Shown: positions 27,513 through 36,244, counted from the stretch's first letter. The stretch is 64,000 nt of DNA from Ktedonosporobacter rubrisoli (GCF_004208415.1 NZ_CP035758.1:1674001-1738000), one strand, 5' to 3'. The notes: a model not told the origin generated them from the sequence alone. Translations and numbers: made by a program.

Positions 27513-27590
27513 ATGCAAGTTGAGAAGAACACCATCACTATGCAAGCAACACGTCTCCAGGAAGGCCATGTTTCTCTAACCTTATGCTAG
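27513..27590 (+). CDS. Possible 25-residue leader peptide
   Basis: A short ORF starting MQVEKNTITMQ, with a strong ribosome binding site (AAGGAG) 5-8 bases upstream. It ends 30 bases before the first of two tandem terminator hairpins. The arrangement of short peptide and terminators looks like an attenuator for the kinase gene downstream, but the peptide shows no run of a single regulatory amino acid (three Thr, three Gln). It may simply be chance. Confidence 0.35.
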   Translation: MQVEKNTITMQATRLQEGHVSLTLC

Positions 27591-27619
27591 AATAACTAAC
27601 ACCTATTATCATACAGCGT

Positions 27620-27649
27620 AGGCCATCCTGATCAGGGTGGCCTTTTTTT
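27620..27649 (+). terminator. Rho-independent terminator 1 before the RIO kinase
   Basis: Stem AGGCCATCC/GGGTGGCCT with a 6-base TGATCA loop and a run of seven T. Confidence 0.75.
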
Positions 27650-27654
27650 GAGAG

Positions 27655-27689
27655 AAACCAGACCGTGATGCTTGCGGCCTGGTTTTTTT
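27655..27689 (+). terminator. Rho-independent terminator 2 before the RIO kinase
   Basis: Stem AAACCAG/CTGGTTT with an inner CCG/CGG extension, then a run of T. It follows terminator 1 by 5 bases, giving a double stop. Confidence 0.75.
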
Positions 27690-27797
27690 GTAGCCTCCAC
27701 ACGGGGCTATATAGAAAGGAAGAGTGCTATATGCGCATCTCTGTAAATTTTGCACTTACACGGTTTCTAAAGAGATTAATATACTTGAGGAGTAAAA

Positions 27798-28610
27798 ATG
27801 TCGAAAAGACAAAAATATACAAGATCGATAGAAGAGCAGGAAGAGCTTGCAGCTCTAGAGGAACTTACATTACAGCAGGATAGTGATCCTATTGCCGCTG
27901 AACTTGATCCTTTCATCGCCGATGGCCTGATTACCGAGGTGCTCTACCGGGTGAAAAGTGGAAAAGAAGCAACCGTCTACTGTTGTCGTGCCCATCCTCG
28001 GACCGGCGTAAACTATCTGGCAGCGAAAATATATAGTTCACGCAACCGGCGCAATTTTAAGAACGATAGCATATATCGGGAAGGGCGCGTGGTTCTGGAT
28101 AGCCATTTGCGGCGCGCTATTAAAAAGAAGTCGGCGGTCGGACGACAGGCCGAATTTGGCATGTGGATTCATCACGAATTTGAGACGCTTAATGTCCTGC
28201 ACAAAGCTGGCTCTCTCGTTCCACGCCCATATGCTAGCAGCAGTAGTGTGATCATCATGGAGTATGTTGGTGATGAGCAACAGGCTGCACCAGGGCTGTA
28301 TAGTGCCGAGCTTAAGCCTGGCGAGGCGGCGCGCATCTTTGATCAGCTGATTGCTAACATTCAGCTCTGGTTGGGCTATAACTATGTGCATGGCGATCTC
28401 TCATCCTACAATATCCTCTATTGGCAGGGTCAGATCAAGATCATTGACTTCCCGCAAGCCGTCGATCCACGCTTCAACGGGCATGCTTATAACTTGTTGC
28501 TGCGTGACATTGAGAATGTCTGCAAGTACGCGGCCCGGTACGGCCTGGAACGCGATGCACAAGCTATAGCCGGGCGCATGTGGGAAAAATTTGTGCGCGC
28601 CAGACTCTAA
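27798..28610 (+). CDS. RIO-type (RIO1-like) serine protein kinase
   Basis: A 270-residue kinase. The ATP-binding segment includes VKSGKEATVY and the Lys of YLAAKIY. The catalytic loop is HGDLSSYN (His198, Asp200, Asn205) and the metal-binding loop IDFPQAVD (Asp217), which are RIO hallmarks. The insert RRNFKNDSIYREGR is the RIO flexible-loop region. Archaeal and eukaryotic RIO1 act in small-subunit ribosome maturation; the role of bacterial relatives is little known. TGAGGAG precedes the start by 7 bases. Upstream lie two terminators and a possible leader peptide. Confidence 0.92.
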   Translation: MSKRQKYTRSIEEQEELAALEELTLQQDSDPIAAELDPFIADGLITEVLYRVKSGKEATVYCCRAHPRTGVNYLAAKIYSSRNRRNFKNDSIYREGRVVLDSHLRRAIKKKSAVGRQAEFGMWIHHEFETLNVLHKAGSLVPRPYASSSSVIIMEYVGDEQQAAPGLYSAELKPGEAARIFDQLIANIQLWLGYNYVHGDLSSYNILYWQGQIKIIDFPQAVDPRFNGHAYNLLLRDIENVCKYAARYGLERDAQAIAGRMWEKFVRARL

Positions 28611-28636
28611 TATAGCTGGTAAATCGACTGAATGAG

Positions 28637-28716
28637 GAGGACATTGATAAAAAGGCCAGATGATTTTAGCATATTTGCAGCCTTTTGCCCCTGTTGAGCA
28701 GGAAATCAATGTCCTC
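28637..28716. repeat. Large nested inverted repeat
   Basis: Outer arms GAGGACATTGAT (28637-28648) and its complement (28705-28716) are perfect, and an inner pair AAAAGGC/GCCTTTT sits inside. It follows the kinase gene by 27 bases. It could end the kinase transcript or be a small mobile repeat; no T-run follows. Confidence 0.5.
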
Positions 28717-29094
28717 TGTGGATAGGGCGCAGCCAGGTGATAAGGTTGTTCCGCATAACAAGGGATATACCCTTGTTCATGCCAGGATCAATTCGATTCT
28801 CCTGCCTGGAACATACAAAACCAATGATACGCACCTGCTGAAGCCAGATCCCATAGGGCGCAAGCTAATAACATTAAGAAGTTTAATTCGCTGCCAGATC
28901 TGTCTCGAAGAGCCCCTGGCGCTGTTATTGCTGTGAAACACACTTATCGTATAGCCTCGTTTTCCCGGGTGAGCAAGAAATTAGTTAGAGTTCTAAATTA
29001 TTTCGCATATACGCCCAAAATGTAGGAATATCAAGGGATGTAAGAAACGATAGTATCTATTTTCCCCAATTTTGAAATTCGTGCCTTTTACCTC

Positions 29095-29152
29095 TTGACA
29101 GTTTTCGATATATCGGTTACTATTAGAGCAAGTTCGATATAGATATATCGAA
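29095..29152 (+). promoter_or_regulatory. Promoter and operators of the PadR gene
   Basis: TTGACA at 29095-29100, a 17-base spacer and TACTAT at 29118-29123 form a near-consensus sigma-70-type promoter. The spacer contains the palindrome CGATATATCG (29106-29115), and just downstream lies a second dyad, TTCGATATA-GA-TATATCGAA (29133-29152). Binding there would block transcription, which suggests autorepression by the PadR protein. Confidence 0.78.
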
Positions 29153-29185
29153 TTGTGGTGTTAGAAGAAAGGAGAAATACACCCT

Positions 29186-30070
29186 ATGTTTCCTAGATTT
29201 GCATTTCAAGCTCACGGCGGCGAATGGACAGAGCGTCATGAGCATCACCATGGTCGACATGGACATCATCACGAATTCCATGAGCACCATCATCATCATG
29301 GTCCCCGCGAAGATTGGGGACGTATGTCGCGCTTCTTTGCTATGCGAGGTAAACGTGGCTTTGGTCCACAAGGTCCATTTGGCCCACAAGATCAGGGCGA
29401 TTTGTTTGGCCCTGGAGGCCCATTCGGTCCAGAGGTTCCTCATGGCCCACGTGGTCCATTTGGCCCAAGAGGTCCACATGGTCACCATCAGCGCGGACAA
29501 GGACCCTTTGAAGGGCGGCATTTCTTCGGGCGTGGCGACGTCAAATATGCCTTGCTGGCTTTGATGCAGGAACGCCCGATGCACGGCTATGAAATGATGA
29601 AGGCTCTGGAGGAGCGATCCAACGGTTTGTATGTACCAAGTGCGGGAACCATTTATCCTACACTGCAGATGTTAGAGGATCGTGGCCTAATTTCTGTACA
29701 GGAAGTGGAAGGCAAGAAAGTATACAGCATCACTGATGATGGGCGTAAGGCCCTGGCCGACCGCCAGCAGGAAGAGGATCAGTTTGCTCATCCCTTCTGG
29801 GGTCGCTTTGGACCTCATGCGCATCGTTGGGACTCTCCTGAGATTCATGCCCTGCGCAGCGAGGCTGCCGGTGTTGCTCAGCTTTTTGTCGCGGCAGCTC
29901 GCCAGGTGTTCTTTGATGAGAGCAAGGCCCAGCGCTTGCGGGCTATTCTTGAGCGCACACGCAAGGACCTCTCGGATCTGATTTACGATACCGGTGCCAA
30001 GCCTCAGGAGCCGAACGCGGCCTCTCCCGAAGCCGGCAATCAGGGCGAGGAAAAGCCCGAAACTCGCTAA
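29186..30070 (+). CDS. PadR-family transcriptional regulator with His/Gly/Pro-rich N-terminus
   Basis: A 294-residue protein. Residues ~10-115 are low in complexity: clusters of His (for example EHHHGRHGHHHEFHEHHHHH) then repeats of the type GPFGPQ/GPRGP. The PadR winged helix covers about 117-195 (DVKYALLALMQERPMHGYEMMKAL, YPTLQMLEDRGLISVQEVEGKKVYSITDDG). The C-terminal helical region should mediate dimerisation. The His-rich part may bind metal ions such as Ni, Zn or Cu; this is inference. The ribosome binding site is AAGGAG. The target is probably its own promoter; no exporter gene is adjacent. Confidence 0.9.
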   Translation: MFPRFAFQAHGGEWTERHEHHHGRHGHHHEFHEHHHHHGPREDWGRMSRFFAMRGKRGFGPQGPFGPQDQGDLFGPGGPFGPEVPHGPRGPFGPRGPHGHHQRGQGPFEGRHFFGRGDVKYALLALMQERPMHGYEMMKALEERSNGLYVPSAGTIYPTLQMLEDRGLISVQEVEGKKVYSITDDGRKALADRQQEEDQFAHPFWGRFGPHAHRWDSPEIHALRSEAAGVAQLFVAAARQVFFDESKAQRLRAILERTRKDLSDLIYDTGAKPQEPNAASPEAGNQGEEKPETR

Positions 30071-30838
30071 GCGTGGTGGCATGACGGGCAGATTGCCCAG
30101 GCTATTAAGTACATCTTCACTTCTTTTTTGAGCCTGGTGCTCAGAGAAGCTGCTACATGCAAGGCAGAGCTATTCACGCGACGATTCGGACCAGCTCTAT
30201 GCACACAGATAAAGGAGCTGGGCAGAAGGGAATATTCCTGGCCCGGATCGCGAGCCGCCACGCTTTGCATGTGCTATTTCTGCAATCCTGACCATTGTAT
30301 AGATCGGCTAGATGCTAGAAAGGATGCTGGCTTATGCAGTCCCAACCTGTTTCCCGCTTGCTCTCTCGTACCGAATTATCGAACGTAAGCCCTTCGGTGA
30401 CGCTCCAATCCCAGGACCAGCCTGCCCTACTTGCTGAGCAACAAGCCAGCCATTCTGAATGCTTACTGGAGGATAGCCCCGATCAGCAGCTAGAATCTAC
30501 AGGCCGCGCCTTTGAGCGACTCTTTACGCGCCTATTCTGCCGTGGCTTGCTATTTTAAAACCTGGGAGGATCTATCCCAGGAAGATAAAAAAGCTGGCAC
30601 GCCTCTCTTTGCTCATCTACAATAGATAAAGGCCGGAGCGCCCGCCCTTGAGAAAGATGGTGAATAAGAGATATTATAGAGGAGAGCTGTACAAATGGGA
30701 TCTCAGCCTCACCTCAGCTTTCTCACAGCGGGATCTTATATGATGGGTGTATACTTGCAGCAATATGGAATGGAAGAGAATATACCCTTAATAAAGATAA
30801 AGATGACATAGAGAGCAAGTAAAAAGAGCGTGCTGTAT
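30071..30838. other. Mostly gene-free stretch with one weak ORF
   Basis: A possible 74-residue ORF (30334-30558, MQSQPVSRLLSRTEL...) has GAAAGGATG 9 bases before its ATG, but its composition is not clearly coding and no family is recognised. A 7-bp hairpin CCTGGGA/TCCCAGG follows at 30562-30580. The last ~150 bases are AT-rich and probably hold the promoter of the lipid-kinase gene. Confidence 0.35.
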
Positions 30839-31900
30839 ATGAAAAAAGCCCTCCTCATTCATAGCCCGGGCTCGGGCAAGTCGGCCTTGCTATCCCAAAC
30901 TATTGAAGGTTTACAGGCAGCAGGTATTGAGGTCGTTGAGCACATTCCGATTAGCGCTCTTGGCGATGGGGCTGCAGGTCGGTGGGCGGAGCAAGAACTT
31001 GATTTTGTGGTAGCGGCGGGAGGCGATGGGCTGATCGGTGGATTACTCTCGCATGTGATAGGCTGCAAACTACCTCTGGGCATTATCCCCCTGGGAACCG
31101 CTAATGATGTGGCGCGCTCGGTTGGCATCCCGCTTGAGATCCAGGCCGCTGCGGAGGCTATGGCCTCAAGCGTAGTACGTGAAATTGATATTGGCGCGGC
31201 TCATCCAGGACTGGATGAAGCTGAACCGGCGCAAGGCGACGAGAAATCCCGTAAGCGCGCGTCTCTCCTTTTTGCTCATGCCCTCACCGTAGGCATCAAT
31301 GCGCAGTTTGCGCGCCAAGCTACCAGTAGCTCTGTGCGCGAACAATATGGCGCCCTCACCTATCCCTTTGCGCTCAAAGAGGCTGTGCGCACCTACGCAC
31401 CCATCGATGTAGAGCTACGTTTCCATGGCCTGGTTGAATGGTCTGCCGATGGCTCGTGCGTAACCATGACAGAAGAAGAGCTGAGCCTGAGTTGTCGGGC
31501 GGCGCAAGCAACAGTCGTCAATGCGCCTATTTTCTGGGGACCCTTACAGGCGACGGTGCCGGGAGTCAGTTTACGCGATCGCGTGCTCGATATCGTGGTG
31601 GTTGAGGATGCCAGTCTCCAAGATCTGATGCTGCGGCTGGCACGCTTTTTTAATCGGCAGGAGCAGCGCCCGGCACTTCCCGCCGACTGGCATGCGCGTT
31701 ATCCTGAATTGCTGGCGGCCCAGCGTACCGATATTCCCGGCATTCATCATGTCCAGGCGCGCGGCGTGACTATCGCTACTCGGGGCAAATGTCAGGATGT
31801 AACCCTTGATGGCGAGATTGCCTGTCAAACGCCGGTCTATGCCCGCGTTGCCGCTGAGCGCTTGCGCCTGCTCGTTCCAGATCCGCAGGCAGTTGTCTAA
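30839..31900 (+). CDS. Diacylglycerol/lipid kinase family protein (YegS-like)
   Basis: A 353-residue protein (GTG at 30830 is an alternative start, three codons earlier). The kinase catalytic domain includes HSPGSGKS near the start, the conserved VVAAGGDGLIGGLLSH and LGIIPLGTANDVAR, both hallmarks of the DAGK-cat/sphingosine-kinase fold. The C-terminal beta domain holds VVNAPIFWGP and a final LDGEIA. It would phosphorylate a lipid such as diacylglycerol at the membrane. The segment from about 122-145 is a charged insert (DEAEPAQGDEKSRKR). Confidence 0.88.
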   Translation: MKKALLIHSPGSGKSALLSQTIEGLQAAGIEVVEHIPISALGDGAAGRWAEQELDFVVAAGGDGLIGGLLSHVIGCKLPLGIIPLGTANDVARSVGIPLEIQAAAEAMASSVVREIDIGAAHPGLDEAEPAQGDEKSRKRASLLFAHALTVGINAQFARQATSSSVREQYGALTYPFALKEAVRTYAPIDVELRFHGLVEWSADGSCVTMTEEELSLSCRAAQATVVNAPIFWGPLQATVPGVSLRDRVLDIVVVEDASLQDLMLRLARFFNRQEQRPALPADWHARYPELLAAQRTDIPGIHHVQARGVTIATRGKCQDVTLDGEIACQTPVYARVAAERLRLLVPDPQAVV

Positions 31901-32279
31901 GAAGCCCAACGAAACTCCTTAGAGCTTTGCCGTTCTCGATAAGCAGGATGGTGAAGAATAATGACCCATGGACATGATTTTTGGTTTCTTATGGCTCGCG
32001 TTCGCAAACCTCTCCATGGGGATGGAAAAACAGGCTACAGGCGAGCCTGCTTGGCTCGGTTATGTGCCTGTAGATCTACGTGTTCCGTTCTATTTCCTGT
32101 TATACCTGCTCGCAAATCTCCCCCCTTTTTGCCACAAAAAACGGTTTGCGAAAATGTGGCTATCTGTTATACTTGAGGGAAGAGAAAAGGGGCGAATTGA
32201 GGCGCTCAGAGGCTAAAATAGTCGCCTTGCGCGCCAAAAATGGGAAAATACATAGCCTCACCTTTTCTAACGAGGAGCG
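31901..32279 (+). other. Putative leader region of the CRISPR-like array
   Basis: No credible gene. The part before the first repeat includes an AT-rich segment with TGTTATACTT near 32166-32175 that could be a -10 element, and C/A-rich sequence directly before repeat 1. The uniform repeats are on this side, so it is the likely leader. Confidence 0.45.
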
Positions 32280-33347
32280 GTAGCAGGGAGGAAGAGCCGT
32301 TAGAGGTTACTGTAAAATAGGCTTGTTCACAAAGCAGCAACGCACGGAGGTAAGTAGCAGGGAGGAAGAACCGTTCGAGGGTACTGTAAGCGTTAATGGG
32401 GATCTCTGGGATCTGTTTTTCAACCCGGTAGCAGGGAGGAAGGACCGTTAGAGGTTACTGTAAGGATAATGTGAGCGCTATTGTCGTGCAGACGTATACT
32501 GCGTAGCAGGGAGGAAGGACCGTTAGAGGTTACTGTAAGCTCCGATAGCAGGGAGTGGTCAAGGACGAGTAGCGACGTAGCAGGGAGGAAGGACCGTTAG
32601 AGGTTACTGTAAGAGCCAGGAGAATGCTATGGCAATCAAGCATACAAAGGTAGCAGGGAGGAAGGACCGTTAGAGGTTACTGTAAGCTCCTGGTCATTGC
32701 CGAAGGCATCTCTCTTCGTGAGTAGCAGGGAGGAAGGACCGTTAGAGGTTACTGTAAGTTCTGCCTGTTAATCGTAAGACTACTGAAACATCATAGTAGC
32801 AGGGAGGAAGGACCGTTAGAGGTTACTGTAAGTGCTACGCATCGCTTACCGTATCATCTCAAGCAGCAGCGTAGCAGGGAGGAAGGACCGTTAGAGGTTA
32901 CTGTAGGACAAAGAGGCTGATGCGAGAGCTTACAGGATAGGGTGTCTAGCAGAGAGGAAGAGCCGTTAGCGGTTACTGTAAGCCACTTTGTTGACCACCC
33001 GAATAGCCCACTAATTGAGTAGCAGGGAGGAAGGACCGTTAGAGGTTACTGTAAGGCCAATAGCGAATCACATATCGGTAGCATTGTTCCCGCTGGTAGC
33101 AGAGAGGAAGAGCCGTTAGAGGGTACTGTAAGTTGGCTTCTTCAAAGAGACGCGGCTGCTCTTCTAGTAGCAGAGAGGAAGAGCCGTTAGAGGGTACTGT
33201 AAGTCCTTATCCACAGCATCTTTTGGAAGATTGTAGCAGGGAGGAAGGACCGTTAGAGGTTACTGTAAGCCTTCAATAATGGGTACGCGTGTCTCTCTTT
33301 TAGAGGTCTTGTAGCAGGGAGGAAGGACCGTTAGAGGTTACTGTAAG
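32280..33347 (+). CRISPR. CRISPR-like array, left block (15 repeats)
   Basis: Fifteen direct repeats of 37 bases, starting at 32280, 32354, 32428, 32503, 32577, 32650, 32722, 32796, 32871, 32946, 33019, 33096, 33167, 33233 and 33311. The consensus begins GTAGCAGGGAGGAAGG and ends GAGGTTACTGTAAG; nine copies match it exactly. Spacers are unique and mostly 34-41 bases, with one of 29. Variants in this block are mostly GAGCCG for GGACCG or GGGTACTG for GGTTACTG. No cas gene is found in the window. Spacer 4 (32540-32576) itself contains TAGCAGGGAG, a piece of the repeat. Repeat and spacer size, polarity and unique spacers all fit CRISPR; the Cas type cannot be assigned. Confidence 0.85.
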
Positions 33348-33451
33348 CTCATAACCGGCGTGTAGAGCTGGAGTGAACCCCTGGGACCGGACAGTGATCG
33401 AAGTCAACTTCTCCGAAACATGGTACACTGGAACCTGACAAGGAGAAGAAG

Positions 33452-33754
33452 ATGCAGAAACGCGTACACAGTCGCGAATTCAAGTTGGATGTCGTGCGTC
33501 AAGTAGCGACAGGGCAAAAACGCCCTGCTCAAGCATGCCGTGAATATGGCCTTGCAGAGAGTGTGCTCTCACGCTGGAGAAAAGAGTATCAGGAGCGAGG
33601 AGAAGCAGCATTTCTCCCATCACCAGCAGAAGAGTCAACGAAGCAGGAGCAGCGGATTGCCGAGCTGGAACAGTTCTGTGGACAATTGGCGCTGGAAAAC
33701 CAGATTCTTAAAAAAACGTTACAGCGGTGGGAGTCGCGGATCGCCACGCAATGA
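33452..33754 (+). CDS. IS3-family transposase OrfA
   Basis: A 100-residue protein with a helix-turn-helix (REFKLDVVRQVATGQKRPAQACREYGL, SVLSRWRKEY) and a leucine-zipper-like end (AELEQFCGQLALENQILKKTL). It binds the element's ends and, when fused or coupled to OrfB, forms the transposase. Its stop overlaps an ATG of orfB (ATGA). GGAGAAGAAG precedes the start. Confidence 0.92.
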   Translation: MQKRVHSREFKLDVVRQVATGQKRPAQACREYGLAESVLSRWRKEYQERGEAAFLPSPAEESTKQEQRIAELEQFCGQLALENQILKKTLQRWESRIATQ

Positions 33755-34605
33755 TTACACAGGCCCATCAGGAGCATCCTGAGCTATCGATTGCGCGGCT
33801 GTGTGACCTGCTGGACGTCAGCCGGAGCTGGTACTATGGGCGTGACAACCAGGTTGCTTCCGAGGAGATCGCCTTACGTGACGAAATTGAGCGGATCATC
33901 CTGGAGTTTGCTGGATACGGCTACCGACGCGTGACACGTGAGCTGGCCCGTCGAGGGTGGCGAGTCAACCATAAACGGGTATTACGGATCATGCGCGAAG
34001 AATCCTTGCTGTGCCAGATCAAAAAGCGCTTTGTGGTGGTGACCACGGACTCGCGCCACGGCTTTCCCGTCTATCCCAATCTGCTCGCTGAAAAGACGCT
34101 GTCCGCGCCTGATCAAGCCTGGGTGGCCGACTTCACGTACATTCGCTTGAGGAGCGCCTTCGTGTACCTGGCGTGTATTCTGGATGCATTTTCCCGTCGT
34201 TGTGTCGGCTGGCATCTCTCACGCGAAATGAACGCCCAAATGACCGGGCGAGCGTTGCAACAAGCCATTGGAGAGCGCCGCCCGCAGCCGGGATTGATCC
34301 ATCATTCTGATCGTGGCGTGCAGTATGCGAGCCATGAATACATTGAGCAACTTCTGGCTGTGAAAGCGCACATCAGTATGTCAGCCATGGGAAACCCTTA
34401 TGACAATGCGAAGGCAGAAAGCTTTTTCAAGACGCTCAAGCAAGAGGAGGTCTATTTAAAAGAATAGAATTCATTTGCTGATGTAGAGCAAAATTTGACA
34501 ACTTTCATTGAAAAGGTGTATAATGAGAAGAGACTTCACTCTAGCCTGGGATACCTGCCTCCTGCTGAGTTTGAAGCCACCTACCTCTCCGTCGCCGAAA
34601 GTTGA
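33751..34605 (+). pseudogene. IS3-family transposase OrfB with in-frame amber codon
   Basis: The integrase-type part of the transposase. The catalytic residues are Asp in WVADFTYI, Asp in HHSDRGVQY and Glu in NAKAESFFKTLK, all present. A TAG at 34465-34467 stops the frame after VYLKE, yet the same frame continues with [20 protein letters not shown] and then [16 protein letters not shown], the normal family C-terminus. A Tyr codon has probably mutated to TAG. The element may therefore be inactive or need suppression. Confidence 0.88.
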
Positions 34606-34658
34606 CTTTCCTCTGTGTCCGGTAAAATGGGTTCACTCCAAGCCGTTTCCGTTGTGGG

Positions 34659-35653
34659 GTAGCAGAGAGGAAGAGGCGTTCGAGGAGACTGTAAGATACG
34701 TTCAAACTCCGTTGACATGACACGTTTGGTGTAGCAGAGAGGAAGGACCGTTCGAGGATACTGTAAGCTGCACGTAGTACGGGTAACGATCTTGGCTCCA
34801 AGGTAGCAGGGAGGAAGAGGCGTTCGAGATTACTGTAAGTCCTTATCCACATGCGATTTGAGATGCTCGCATGTCATGTAGCAGGGAGGAAGAGCCGTAG
34901 GAGGATACTGTAAGGGCTATTAGGGTAGAGATGGAATGCTGTGAAAAAAGGTAGCAGGAAAAAGGACCGTTCGAGGATACTGTAAGTGCTTGGCTGCAGC
35001 ACCCGTCCGCAAAGAAGGCAAGTAGCAGGGAGTGCAAGCCGTTCGAGGATACTGTAAGATCTATGAGCTCCTTGCCTATCTGCTGGAGCTGGTGATGTAG
35101 CAGGGAGGAAGAGCCGTAAGAGGATACTGTAAGAGTGTGTTGGCAATCGTTTGCCAGGTGCAGCCCGCCCGGTAGCAGGGAGGAAGGACCGTTCGAGGAG
35201 ACTGTAAGGAAACCGAAGAGAAAGCCTTGGCTCGGGCGATGCTCTTGTAGCCGAGAGGAAGAACCGTTAGAGGAGACTGTAAGATAATGTCTAGCATGTT
35301 TTGCTGAATATCAGGCAATTCAGTAGCCGAGAGGAAGAACCGTTAGAGGAGACTGTAAGTTCTCGCACCAGGACCTACGAGAGAGCCGTATTGTGTAGCA
35401 GGGAGGAAGGACCGTTAGAGGAGACTGTAAGTCGTCTATCAAAACCAGTACAATCTATGGTCTCTGGTTGCAGAGAGGAAGGACCGTTAGAGGTTACTGT
35501 AAGAACAAGAAGCGCTTCCTGGATCAAGGGATCAGATGCCAGTTGCAGGGAGGAAGGACCGTTAGAGGTTACTGTAAGAGCGCCTCTTTGGCGACGGCGT
35601 AGAATGACCTCCACAGGTGGGAGGGAGGACGAGCCGTAAGAGGTTACTATAAA
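34659..35653 (+). CRISPR. CRISPR-like array, right block (14 degenerate repeats)
   Basis: Fourteen repeats starting at 34659, 34731, 34803, 34878, 34951, 35022, 35097, 35172, 35247, 35323, 35395, 35467, 35542 and 35617. None matches the consensus exactly. Variation clusters at a few positions: GTTAGAGG or GTTCGAGG, GGTTACTG or GGATACTG or GGAGACTG, and GTAGCAGG or GTAGCCGA or GTTGCAGG. The copy at 34951 is 36 bases, and the last one is the most decayed (ends ACTATAAA). Spacers are 35-39 bases. A possible further remnant with GCAGGGAGCGGAACCG follows at about 35670. Increasing decay marks this as the trailer end. Confidence 0.83.
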
Positions 35654-35818
35654 TCGTTGGGGCTTAGAGGCAGGGAGCGGAACCGATTGACGAGGCGTTT
35701 TTATTTGTTATCTACCAATAGACAAAAATATCATTAGAAAAAGATATCACCCTTAACATTTTGAGAAGTCGATAGAAGTAGCCAGCAGGCCCGATTAAAA
35801 AAGCCAAAAAGAGATCTT

Positions 35819-36244
35819 ATGGAAACTAAGCAAGAAATCGTACCACCACGTATAAGCATCGCCGACGTCCATTGTCCCGTTCGCCAGGCCCTTGATCTGA
35901 TTACAGATAAATGGACCCCACTCGTTATCTATTTGCTGCGTCCCGGTCCCCTGCGCTACACACAGCTCAAGCGCCAGATCGGTGGGATTACCCAGAAAAT
36001 GCTCACCCAGACCCTGCGCAAACTGGAGCACGAAGGGCTGGCCACGCGCACCGTCTACCCAACCTCTCCGCCGACTGTTGAGTATGCCCTGACACCCCTT
36101 GGTGAGAGCTTGAGCCAGCCTATAGAAGAGCTCTTCCGCTGGGCTTGGACCCGCGGCATAGAGATGCGCACGGTACGCGAGCAAAGAGCTCAAGCCGAGG
36201 AGCCTACAAGCGCGCAGGAGCCGCAAGTCCCGGTTAGCAAGTAA
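35819..36244 (+). CDS. HxlR-family transcriptional regulator
   Basis: A 141-residue winged-helix regulator. The pattern HCPVRQALDLITDKWTPLVIYLL, then YTQLKRQIGGITQKMLTQTLRKLE, HEGLATRTVYPTSPPTVEYALTPLGESL is the HxlR signature. The Cys in the first motif is the redox- or aldehyde-sensitive position in related regulators. The C-terminal tail is Gln/Glu-rich. Its target is not evident; its 3' end overlaps a broken gene on the other strand. Confidence 0.92.
   Translation: METKQEIVPPRISIADVHCPVRQALDLITDKWTPLVIYLLRPGPLRYTQLKRQIGGITQKMLTQTLRKLEHEGLATRTVYPTSPPTVEYALTPLGESLSQPIEELFRWAWTRGIEMRTVREQRAQAEEPTSAQEPQVPVSK

Larger units (their letters stand above)
33369..34640 (+). mobile_element. IS3-family insertion sequence inside a CRISPR spacer
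   Basis: A 1272-bp element with TG...CA ends. The left end reads TGGAGTGAACCC and the right end is its complement GGGTTCACTCCA; the subterminal parts also match (ACCGGACA on both). A 3-base duplication AGC (33366-33368 and 34641-34643) flanks it. Removing the element and one AGC joins 21 and 15 bases into a 36-base spacer, exactly the size of its neighbours. It carries the usual two reading frames. Confidence 0.92.

Noticed and set aside
34659..35653. ORFs through the repeat array with recurring residues such as REEGPLE and TVSSNGPSS
   Set aside because: The repeated peptides simply translate the 37-base CRISPR-like repeats.
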